From assembly GCA_033791445.1 (NCBI GenBank), contig JASJGS010000200.1, positions 1-5,154 of the forward strand: a DNA stretch of 5,154 nt, written 5' to 3'. The notes beneath the pieces are model-generated. The model saw nothing but the letters and a program-made list of their open reading frames with translations, had not been told where the DNA came from and ran no database searches. A program made the position numbers and the translations under genes. The stretch comes from JANTGF01 sp033791445. Its GTDB lineage: Bacteria > Bacteroidota > Bacteroidia > Bacteroidales > VadinHA17. Shown piece by piece: positions 1 through 5,154 of the stretch (the first letter of the stretch is position 1; every line of letters starts with the position of its first letter).

Positions 1-1
1 C

Positions 2-154
2 TGGTACTCTATAAAAATTACAGTTGAAGAATGGCCTATAGCACTGCCAAAAGGTCATAAAGTTGAATCAAAATTTCAAAAGCGAGAAAAGGTTACATAC
101 TATATATGGGGGTCCCTTCAATTTGTCTGGACTGAGTCTTTAAAATACCAGTAA
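2..154 (+). CDS. 3' end of an unrecognised protein (5' partial)
   Basis: A frame open from the left edge of the window (first full codon at 2) ends at TAA 152-154, giving the last 50 residues of a protein that starts outside the window. The peptide looks protein-like, starting WYSIKITVEEWPIALPKG and ending FVWTESLKYQ, with mixed charged, aromatic and hydrophobic residues and no low-complexity runs. I recognise no family and propose no function. It reads in the same direction as the following genes, but about 435 bp and a promoter candidate separate them, so it is probably a different transcription unit. Fifty open codons in AT-rich DNA are suggestive but not proof of coding. The adjacent open stretch at 136-342 in another frame raises the possibility of a frameshifted or decaying gene. 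Confidence 0.4.
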   Translation, partial: WYSIKITVEEWPIALPKGHKVESKFQKREKVTYYIWGSLQFVWTESLKYQ

Positions 155-161
155 ACTCAGT
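131..161 (+). repeat. 7-bp inverted repeat across the upstream stop codon
   Basis: ACTGAGT (131-137) is the perfect reverse complement of ACTCAGT (155-161), with a 17-nt loop that contains the TAA at 152-154. A competing hairpin, GTAAAC (151-156) with GTTTAC (164-169), overlaps it. Neither is followed by a T-run, so neither is a standard intrinsic terminator. It may be a weak 3'-end structure for the upstream gene or chance. Confidence 0.3.
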
Positions 162-348
162 TGGTTTACAGCCGAAACCCCATATAAATAGACAGAAGAC
201 TCACTTCAATTTATCCCAAATTTCTACCCAAACCAATCACTTCTTGGCAAAGGAATCCAAGGTTTTACATGGAGCACCAAATGGAATGAGAAATTGGCAT
301 TTTAAAAGAAGGTTACCTGCCAGTGGAATTTTATTTCTGTAATAAAAT

Positions 349-377
349 TTGTTTTGCGTTAATATATGCTGTATAAT
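349..377 (+). promoter_or_regulatory. Sigma70-type promoter candidate for the transposase/PolA-like operon
   Basis: A -35-like TTGTTT (349-354; 4 of 6 matches to TTGACA) and a perfect -10 TATAAT (372-377) are separated by exactly 17 bp. This would start transcription near 384 and leave an unusually long leader of about 205 nt before the ATG at 590. A second TATAAT at 466-471 has no good -35 partner. AT-rich DNA yields such matches by chance, so this is a candidate only. Confidence 0.5.
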
Positions 378-429
378 AATTTTTATTGAATTCACTTGTG
401 TGAAACATGACTTCTTCTCTATTTCAAAC

Positions 430-446
430 TTTTTAAGTGTTAAAAA
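430..446 (+). repeat. AT-only 7-bp inverted repeat in the leader
   Basis: TTTTTAA (430-436) and TTAAAAA (440-446) are perfect reverse complements around a GTG centre. The site lies between the promoter candidate and the start of the transposase-like gene. It could be a protein-binding site or a weak RNA hairpin. All-AT palindromes are common in such DNA, so significance is low. Confidence 0.3.
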
Positions 447-577
447 ACATTCATGGTAGTTCAGTTATAATACAGATGGAACAAGCTACATGGACGTTCG
501 TTTTTACATTTACAGCATTCTGAAATTACCTCGCAGATATTCATAAATCCAATCTTTCAGCTTAAATCAATATCAAT

Positions 578-592
578 GGAGAATTGAAAATG
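578..592 (+). promoter_or_regulatory. Shine-Dalgarno that selects ATG 590
   Basis: GGAG at 578-581 lies 8 nt before ATG 590-592, which is ideal spacing. The in-frame TTG at 584-586 would have only 2 nt of spacing, so the ATG is preferred and the protein begins MDDDVFGEFE. Confidence 0.6.
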
Positions 593-2338
593 GATGATGA
601 TGTATTTGGTGAGTTTGAAAAGGAAGAGAACAATACCGGAACATCCAAAGAAAATGTCAGTTATATTTTTGAAGTGAGTCTTGGCGAGGCGTTATACGCA
701 GAGGCACCGTCGGATGGTATTTGGTATAGGATATTTGAGGTTCCTGGTGAAATTAATTTACTGCAATTTCATAAGATATCGATTGAAGTGCTTAGATGGG
801 GGATTTATTTTTATTGGGAACCTTTTGTGTTTACAATTGGCGATGTTGATTATGCCGAGATAGGATCAGAAGAACCATTAATAATAGATAATTTTTCAAA
901 TCGAAAACTACTTTCTTGTGAGGTTTTTCTGTCTAATATTCTAATAAAAGAAAAGACAAATATTATATTTACTTATAAATTGGGTAGCTACTCTGTTTTT
1001 AGACATGGCATTTTTCCTGAGATAGAACTGATTTGTTTAGGTATCAGCCAGCATTGTACAAATGAACATCTACCAAGAATAATTCGCTTTCGTGGATACG
1101 ACTTATGTCCTTATACTAATACGTTTGACAAAAATCATTGGGCGGATACCACGCTACCAAAAAAAATTGATTACTTCTATCGAGCAGACACATGCCGTAA
1201 GCCGCTTGATAAGGTTAGGTTCGTTTTGAAGGAAGATGCTGCCACACTTAGAGGCTGGAGAATCAAAGATGACAGAAGGAGATGGGAGCGAGCAGTAGTG
1301 ATCCTAGAAAACAGAAACCTGACTGTAGCTCAAATCGCAACAAAAATTGAACGTCCTCACTCAAGAATACGAGAATGGATATATAGCTTCAATTGCTTTG
1401 GCATTGAAGGACTTAAGCGTACACTCGACAATAGACGGCTTGGAATACGCGAGTCAACAAAGTCTAAATCCGATAAAATCATCGAAATTCTTCATGACAG
1501 ACCAATTTCATATGACGTCAACCGCAGTAGTTGGAATAGGGAAGGAATTGCTACGGCGTACAAAGAGAAATTCGGCGAGGAAATATCTGTTGCAACAGTT
1601 AGTAGGCTAGTTAAAATTGCAGGATATGGATGGAGAAAATCAAGGCGTGTTCTAACAAGTTCAGATCCACAATATCAAGAGAAAATTCAAGCAATACTTG
1701 AGGCTCTTCATTCATTGAAATCAAGTGAACTGTTCTTTTTCATAGATGAGATGGGGCCAATTTTAATAAGGAAACAATCTGGACGGAGTTATCTCAAAAA
1801 GAATGAAACAAATCTGATTTCACGCAATCAGATAACTAAAGGTGTATTAACATTTACCGGTGCGCTCAGTGCAACCACCAATCAAATGACATGGTTATAT
1901 GGAAAAAACAAAAATACTACGGGTATGATTGAAATAATTGAGTTACTGTTCAATAAACATTATGATAAAAATAGATTAATAATAACCTGGGATGCAGCTT
2001 CATGGCATCGTTCAATTGAACTAACGACTTGGTTGGATGGCTTTAATGCTACGACAAAGATACAAAAATTCGGCCCTATTATTGAACTAATCCCTTTGCC
2101 TAATTGCTCTCAGTTTCTAAATGTGATCGAAGCCGTTTTTTCAGCAATGAAAAGAGCCATTATCCACAATTCAGACTATCAGTCAGCAAAAGAAATGAAA
2201 ACCGCAATTTCAAGACATTTTGCTGAACGAAATGATTTTTTTGCCAAGAACCCAAAACGAGCAGGCAAAAAAATTTGGGATATCGATTTCTTCCGTGATT
2301 ACGCGAAACTAACTTGTGGAAGCTATAGAGAATGGTAA
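590..2338 (+). CDS. IS630-type DDE transposase with N-terminal PRiA4_ORF3-like domain
   Basis: A 582-residue protein in two parts (numbering from ATG 590). Residues about 25-150 resemble the PRiA4_ORF3 (IS1096 TnpR-like) fold: a YIFEVSLG strand, then W45-Y-R-I-F-E-V-P, then a later FTYKLG...FRHG segment where the family usually has YxYDFGDxWxH. Residues about 228-280 form a helix-turn-helix (LTVAQIATKIERPHSRIREW) and 300-355 a second winged-helix-like segment, both DNA-binding in the IS630/Tc1-mariner superfamily. The RNase H-like core shows FFFIDE (D386), ITWDAASWH (D468) and LNVIEAVF (E514), an apparently complete DDE triad with 45 residues between the last two, longer than the common 33-36. 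The tail RHFAERNDFF...NPKRAGKKIW is typical of an IS630 subgroup. Typical IS630 transposases are about 340-360 aa, so the first 200 residues are an addition. Its stop overlaps the next gene. No terminal inverted repeats were found, so mobility is uncertain. Transposase core: confident; N-terminal domain: moderate. Confidence 0.88.
   Translation: MDDDVFGEFEKEENNTGTSKENVSYIFEVSLGEALYAEAPSDGIWYRIFEVPGEINLLQFHKISIEVLRWGIYFYWEPFVFTIGDVDYAEIGSEEPLIIDNFSNRKLLSCEVFLSNILIKEKTNIIFTYKLGSYSVFRHGIFPEIELICLGISQHCTNEHLPRIIRFRGYDLCPYTNTFDKNHWADTTLPKKIDYFYRADTCRKPLDKVRFVLKEDAATLRGWRIKDDRRRWERAVVILENRNLTVAQIATKIERPHSRIREWIYSFNCFGIEGLKRTLDNRRLGIRESTKSKSDKIIEILHDRPISYDVNRSSWNREGIATAYKEKFGEEISVATVSRLVKIAGYGWRKSRRVLTSSDPQYQEKIQAILEALHSLKSSELFFFIDEMGPILIRKQSGRSYLKKNETNLISRNQITKGVLTFTGALSATTNQMTWLYGKNKNTTGMIEIIELLFNKHYDKNRLIITWDAASWHRSIELTTWLDGFNATTKIQKFGPIIELIPLPNCSQFLNVIEAVFSAMKRAIIHNSDYQSAKEMKTAISRHFAERNDFFAKNPKRAGKKIWDIDFFRDYAKLTCGSYREW
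2318..2338 (+). promoter_or_regulatory. Shine-Dalgarno and 7-bp start/stop overlap (translational coupling)
   Basis: GGAAG at 2318-2322 precedes ATG 2332-2334 by 9 nt. The ATG overlaps the end of the transposase-like gene, whose TAA is 2336-2338 (ATGGTAA). This arrangement normally means one mRNA and coupled translation, and it fixes the start of the PolA-like protein. Confidence 0.7.
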
Positions 2339-4626
2339 CATCAAATTATTTATTTTTTATTGACTCCACATTTATTCTAAAGAGTACCTATGAAACTTTC
2401 TTGGGTTGTCCCCTCTTAACATTTGACGGGAAAAACAACACTTTTTTATATGGATTTTTACGAAATCTCCTTCGCCTCCGAACTCGGTTAGGTATAAATA
2501 AGCTATTAGTTGCTTTCGGGAAAGAAAGCTATGTAGTTGCCACAGAATCCGATGTGTTATCGGTTATTGAATTCCTGGTTAATATAGACATTTCATATTT
2601 GAACAAGCCTCTATTATCTTCTTTAGAATTGGCAGTAACACTAAAATCTCAGGTTGATTATTTTCTGACTGATGATGAGATTTTTTTTCAATTAGCAAGT
2701 GAAAATCAGTTTATCATCCTTGCTGGAACTGGTCAGAAATTTCAGTGTTTATCAAGTAAAGATATCGAACAGCGGATTGGTGTTCCCCAAAAGTATATAA
2801 ACACATACCTATCGTTAACATCCATCTCAAAAACAATGACTTTAACTAAACGCCAGATTATCCGTCTAATCGAAAAACACGGTGATATACAAAATATCTA
2901 TCGAAATATTGATTGGATTTCTCCAGCAGGCGTACGAAAAATGCTTAGGAAAAATAAGAAATTTATTTTGTCAAATTTTGATAACTCGAATATCTCAAAG
3001 TTTATCCAATTACGATTACCGACAATTCAGGACCACACTTTGGAACTTGATATGCTTCATAAAGAAAAGCTGATGCATGATCATGGTTTTCATTCTTTGG
3101 TTCGTTTATTAAAAAAACCTACTGCTGTTAAATTGGAGTGTGGAATTGAAAAGAAGTCAGAAACTTATAAGGCTGTTACAAATCGGCGTTCGTTAGATGA
3201 TCTAATCACTGAAATACTAAACTCAACAATATGTGCAATCGACACTGAGTCCGATGACAAAGACCCTCATATAGCTACATTGTTGGGAGTTTCTTTCTCT
3301 TTAAAAAAAGACGAAGCCTTTTTTGTACCTCTTTTGAGTAGCGATTTACAGAACATCAACGGCAAAGATGTCCGCCAAGCACTGAAGAGAATCTTTGCGG
3401 CAGGCACTCACTTTGTAGGGCACAATATCAAGTATGATTATATGATGCTTCGACGGATTGGAATAGAAATACCAGTTATTCATTTTGACACTATGCTAGC
3501 AGCATTTGAGTGCTATGGTGACATGGAATTTTTAAATCTCGCCCATTTGGCAAAAATATTCTTAAGTAAACACATCAAATCTTATAAGGAAGTAGTAAAA
3601 AAGGGTCAGACATTTTTAGAACTGCCCTTGAAAGAAATGGTGAAACATGGTTGCCAAGATGCTGACATAACTTTGCAACTATATCATTTTCTTAAAGTAG
3701 AATTACAAAATCGAGGAATTTTAGACCAATTTGAGAAGAATGTTCTCCCTGAAATAAAACTATTAGGCGAGATGGAGTACCAGGGAGTCAAGGTTAAATC
3801 ACCTAAATTATTGCAACTACGAGAGGATTTAATTAGCAAAATTATCAAATTAAGGGAATTGATTTACGCTATTTTTGGTAAAAAGTTCGACTTAAATTCT
3901 CAGAAAGAATTAGCTGCTCTTTTAAAAGAAAATCATGATCTAAAGACATTGATTGGATCACAATCAATTACGATATCGTTACTTCGGAGTCTATCGACCA
4001 GTTATCCTGTTATTCAAAATATTATTAAATATAAGCAGTATTCAAAGGATCTGAGAGCGTTGGATTTGATTTCAAAAGCCGTTAAAAAAAATAGAGTCTA
4101 TCCGACTTTTAACCAGACCCGCACAAAATATGGGCAATTATGTTCAAAGAACCCTAACTTGTTCGAATTAGAGATAGTAAATATAAATTGCTGTTTTGAC
4201 GACATTTTAAAACCTTACTTTAGAGATCGTAATAGAATATTTAGTATTCTTGGCCGGATTAGTGGCGATAAAAAGTTGATTGATGATTATTTGAAAGGAT
4301 GGGTTAGCTTGGTTAAACTGCGGCCATTATTGCAAAGGATTGATGTAGAAGAATTAATACTTTCAGTTGTAATTGGTGAATCTGATTTCAAGTTAACTCA
4401 GAAATTCATGATCAATCGTGTTGACTTATCCATGTTACACCATGATATCGAAAAACGGTATACTCGATTATTTGAATGGAAAGGTATTTTTTGTAAAGAA
4501 ACGCTCATGCAGGGTTACGCAGTTCTGAACGATCAAAAAAAGTATTTATCAGGATTATCGAGTTCAAATTTAGAGAAGAAAAAAAACGCACTAATCTTAG
4601 CAATAAAATGGGCTATTCAGTATTAG
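2332..4626 (+). CDS. PolA-like protein with intact 3'-5' exonuclease and degenerate 5'-nuclease and polymerase domains
   Basis: This 764-residue product follows the DNA polymerase I domain order. Residues 1-205 match the 5'-nuclease (LFFIDST; TDDEIFFQLA; IGVPQKYINTYLSL). D11, D114 and D115 remain, but ligands equal to E. coli D63, D138, D140, D185 and D188 read G63, Q135, F137, I165 and T168, so flap cleavage is unlikely. Residues 285-470 are the exonuclease: AIDTES (D304, E306), VGHNIKYD (N365, D369) and HGCQDAD (D443). All four acidic ligands remain, while the usual Tyr is H439. Residues 470-764 are polymerase-like (LGEMEYQGVKV; RVYPTFNQT; NPNLFE; GDKKLIDDYLKG; KRYTRLFEW; MQGYAVL), but motif A DYSQIELR is absent, TGRLSS reads KYGQLCS, and the motif B Arg, Lys and Tyr are missing. 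The frame stops before motif C, which continues in the -1 frame. Likely role, inferred: a DNA 3'-5' exonuclease acting with the coupled transposase. A long uninterrupted frame argues against simple decay. Confidence 0.85.
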   Translation: MVTSNYLFFIDSTFILKSTYETFLGCPLLTFDGKNNTFLYGFLRNLLRLRTRLGINKLLVAFGKESYVVATESDVLSVIEFLVNIDISYLNKPLLSSLELAVTLKSQVDYFLTDDEIFFQLASENQFIILAGTGQKFQCLSSKDIEQRIGVPQKYINTYLSLTSISKTMTLTKRQIIRLIEKHGDIQNIYRNIDWISPAGVRKMLRKNKKFILSNFDNSNISKFIQLRLPTIQDHTLELDMLHKEKLMHDHGFHSLVRLLKKPTAVKLECGIEKKSETYKAVTNRRSLDDLITEILNSTICAIDTESDDKDPHIATLLGVSFSLKKDEAFFVPLLSSDLQNINGKDVRQALKRIFAAGTHFVGHNIKYDYMMLRRIGIEIPVIHFDTMLAAFECYGDMEFLNLAHLAKIFLSKHIKSYKEVVKKGQTFLELPLKEMVKHGCQDADITLQLYHFLKVELQNRGILDQFEKNVLPEIKLLGEMEYQGVKVKSPKLLQLREDLISKIIKLRELIYAIFGKKFDLNSQKELAALLKENHDLKTLIGSQSITISLLRSLSTSYPVIQNIIKYKQYSKDLRALDLISKAVKKNRVYPTFNQTRTKYGQLCSKNPNLFELEIVNINCCFDDILKPYFRDRNRIFSILGRISGDKKLIDDYLKGWVSLVKLRPLLQRIDVEELILSVVIGESDFKLTQKFMINRVDLSMLHHDIEKRYTRLFEWKGIFCKETLMQGYAVLNDQKKYLSGLSSSNLEKKKNALILAIKWAIQY
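4581..4587 (+). promoter_or_regulatory. Candidate -1 frameshift heptamer A AAA AAC
   Basis: The heptamer lies exactly in the X XXY YYZ phase of the PolA-like frame (A|AAA|AAC, residues K751 and N752), within an A8 run at 4579-4586. A -1 slip enters the frame of 4608-4790 with no stop before its ATG, giving a product of about 819 residues. The nearest downstream stem I see, GATCAA (4626-4631) with TTGATC (4650-4655), is about 38 nt away, farther than usual. No strong upstream stimulatory Shine-Dalgarno is visible. Transcriptional slippage or a sequencing indel in the A-run are alternatives. Confidence 0.35.
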
Positions 4627-4790
4627 ATCAAATCTTTATCCTTGACAAGTTGATCCAATTGTTAAAAATCGTCAAATTAGACACTGCCTCCGACTTGCAA
4701 GGGCGCATCATTTTGCGTTACGCTTTTGTCTTAAAAACAGTTCACGCTAACTGCACAGCTGTCCAAGTGGCGGCTGAGTTAAACATATGA
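4608..4790 (+). CDS. PolA C-terminal (motif C region) continuation in the -1 frame
   Basis: This 60-codon frame overlaps the end of the PolA-like gene by 19 bp. Its sequence continues the PolA alignment: SVLDQIF sits where polymerases have GTAADII, and GRIILRYAFVLKTV sits on the motif C strand (E. coli VRMIMQVHDELVFEV). The catalytic Asp-Glu pair of motif C reads Phe-Val, so the palm site would be dead here too. It ends about 35-40 residues short of a normal PolA C terminus. No Shine-Dalgarno precedes the ATG at 4608, so independent initiation is unlikely. It is more likely reached by -1 frameshifting or left over from a frameshift mutation. In the second case, 2332-4790 is one gene with a broken end. 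The homology is inferred from short motifs and is moderately secure. Confidence 0.45.
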   Translation: MGYSVLDQIFILDKLIQLLKIVKLDTASDLQGRIILRYAFVLKTVHANCTAVQVAAELNI

Positions 4791-4803
4791 ACCGGAAGCG
4801 GTT
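4790..4803 (+). other. Small hairpin just after the PolA-like tail
   Basis: AACCG (4790-4794) pairs with CGGTT (4799-4803) around a GAAG tetraloop, starting at the last base of the TGA that ends the frame 4608-4790. It is the most GC-rich short stem in the area and well placed for an operon end. It is not followed directly by a T-run (ATAGAAATCATTTT follows), so intrinsic termination is doubtful. Confidence 0.25.
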
Positions 4804-4889
4804 ATAGAAATCATTTTCCCGCATGAATCTATATATAAAAATTTTAACATTTGAAAACTAGATAATTGCAAGGTATCAGGTGATTATAT
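4791..4889 (+). other. AT-rich spacer with possible frameshifted PolA tail
   Basis: After the TGA at 4788-4790, the frame starting at 4783 (the frame of the 764-residue gene) is open to TGA 4852-4854 and reads TYEPEAVIEIIFPHESIYK followed by NFNI. Its segment AVIEIIFPHESIY can be laid on the PolA C-terminal PLLVEVGSGENW, but the similarity is very weak. If real, it would be a second frame change near the end of the gene and would support decay. Nothing else is seen in this spacer. Confidence 0.2.
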
Positions 4890-5054
4890 ATGGTATCTAT
4901 AGAGACGAGTCAAATCAAACAAATTACCGAGCGCTTCTTCCACCAATCCGGGTTTTTTGAATTTTTCCAATATACCATATTTGGTATGGACAGTTTTTTT
5001 ATCCTTGAACTTAAAAATCAATTATATGGGAACGAGAAGAATCAAATTCATTAA
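4890..5054 (+). CDS. Possible small protein, 54 aa, unrecognised
   Basis: ATG 4890-4892 is preceded by AGGTGA (4878-4883) at 6-nt spacing, a good ribosome binding site, and the frame runs to TAA 5052-5054. The product starts MVSIETSQIKQITERFFHQS, has a Phe-rich middle (GFFEFFQYTIFGMDSFFI) and ends with a charged LKNQLYGNEKNQIH. There is no clear signal peptide and no membrane helix of normal length. I do not recognise a family and propose no function. It follows the PolA-like tail by about 100 bp on the same strand, so it could be a third gene of the operon or the first part of a gene broken by a frameshift near 5030. Short open frames like this arise by chance, and only the Shine-Dalgarno lifts it above background. 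Confidence 0.35.
   Translation: MVSIETSQIKQITERFFHQSGFFEFFQYTIFGMDSFFILELKNQLYGNEKNQIH
4972..4987 (+). repeat. 6-bp inverted repeat ATACCA-TATT-TGGTAT
   Basis: ATACCA (4972-4977) and TGGTAT (4982-4987) are perfect reverse complements around a 4-nt loop. GGTAT also occurs at 4873 and 4893 nearby. The site lies inside the possible 54-aa ORF, so it may be coding coincidence or an operator-like palindrome. Confidence 0.25.
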
Positions 5055-5142
5055 GAGCCCATTCTCTTATATTGGAGATACAGTAAATTTTTATCCAAAC
5101 CCCCGGGAAAATTATTTTCAAACGTTGCTAAAATGGTTTTGA
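5026..5142 (+). pseudogene. Possible remnant of a D12-class adenine methylase N terminus
   Basis: The frame from ATG 5026 to TGA 5140-5142 encodes 38 residues with RRIKFIKSPFSYIGDT near the start. D12-class N6-adenine DNA methylases often begin with a segment like FIKSPLNYTGGK that helps bind S-adenosylmethionine. Seven of ten positions fit up to the first Gly, but the following GK reads DT and the similarity then stops. There is no Shine-Dalgarno, and the frame ends far short of the family length (about 270 aa). At best it is a relic, perhaps joined by frameshift to the preceding 54-aa frame. A chance match is quite possible. Confidence 0.18.
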
Positions 5143-5154
5143 TATTTATTTAGT

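Larger units (their letters stand above)
155..589. other. Intergenic leader, no clear gene
   Basis: This 435-bp stretch holds no convincing gene on either strand. It contains a promoter candidate (349-377), an AT-only inverted repeat (430-446) and the Shine-Dalgarno of the next gene (578-581). One frame is open from 136 to the TAA at 340-342 (68 codons before the stop), but it lacks an early ATG and a Shine-Dalgarno. It encodes a peptide including LAKESKVLHGAPNGMRNW. It could be the remains of the preceding gene after a frameshift, or chance. No tRNA-like cloverleaf or riboswitch that I can recognise is present. Confidence 0.5.

Noticed and set aside
116..212. Direct repeat CTTCAATTT at 116-124 and 204-212
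   Set aside because: Nine bases in AT-rich DNA is expected by chance, and the flanks do not match.
466..471. Second perfect TATAAT in the leader
   Set aside because: No acceptable -35 hexamer lies 16-18 bp upstream.
584..589. TTG start two codons before ATG 590
   Set aside because: Only 2 nt separate it from the GGAG Shine-Dalgarno, while ATG 590 has ideal 8-nt spacing.
681..863. Open frame of 60 codons inside the N-terminal part of the transposase gene
   Set aside because: It lies in another frame of a well-supported gene and shows no recognisable features.
1347..1610. Open frame of 87 codons inside the transposase gene
   Set aside because: It overlaps the helix-turn-helix region of the real gene in another frame, with no family resemblance.
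2882..3073. Open frame of 63 codons inside the PolA-like gene
   Set aside because: It is a shadow of the real gene, with no Shine-Dalgarno or motif.
2332..4626. Functional housekeeping DNA polymerase I (polA)
   Set aside because: Catalytic motifs A, B and C and most 5'-nuclease ligands are absent, so the gene symbol polA would mislead.
4957..5025. Upstream extension of the methylase-like frame from ATG 4957
   Set aside because: It runs against the 54-aa frame, which has the better ribosome binding site, and the residues before ATG 5026 do not resemble the family.
340..5154. Terminal inverted repeats of an IS630-type or larger element
   Set aside because: A by-eye comparison of the leader with the reverse complement of the last ~360 bases found no convincing matching ends; a computed search over a larger region would be needed.

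Overview
The window is AT-rich DNA (roughly one-third G+C by eye) from a bacterium or a bacterial mobile/accessory region. Support for a bacterium: two long co-directional genes overlap by 7 bp, both have purine-rich Shine-Dalgarno sequences (GGAG, GGAAG), and a plausible sigma70-type promoter lies upstream. The phylum cannot be told from the sequence. No rRNA, tRNA, CRISPR array or convincing insertion-sequence ends were seen.

Layout, all on the + strand. Positions 1-154: likely 3' end of an unrecognised gene cut by the window edge. Positions 155-589: non-genic leader with a promoter candidate (TTGTTT-17-TATAAT) and a small AT-only inverted repeat. Positions 590-2338: a 582-aa protein whose N-terminal third resembles the PRiA4_ORF3 (IS1096 TnpR-like) domain, fused to an IS630-type DDE transposase with an apparently complete catalytic triad. 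Positions 2332-4626: a 764-aa homologue of DNA polymerase I (PolA). It keeps the three-part architecture, but most 5'-nuclease metal ligands and the polymerase motifs are lost or changed. All acidic residues of the 3'-5' proofreading exonuclease remain, with the motif III Tyr replaced by His. Positions 4608-4790: a short frame, -1 relative to the PolA-like gene, that continues the PolA alignment through a dead motif C. An A AAA AAC slippery heptamer lies just upstream in the correct phase. Positions 4791-5154: a possible 54-codon ORF with a good Shine-Dalgarno, and a short stretch reminiscent of the start of a D12-class adenine methylase; both are uncertain.

The most interesting feature is the tightly coupled gene pair. 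A transposase-like DDE enzyme with a fused accessory domain is co-translated with a PolA-derived protein that appears to have become a dedicated 3'-5' exonuclease on an inactive polymerase scaffold. Without visible terminal inverted repeats around the transposase gene, the pair looks more like an operon (domesticated, or the core of a larger element) than a simple insertion sequence. Joint function in DNA-end processing is inference. The alternative is a decaying locus, which the broken 3' end would fit.
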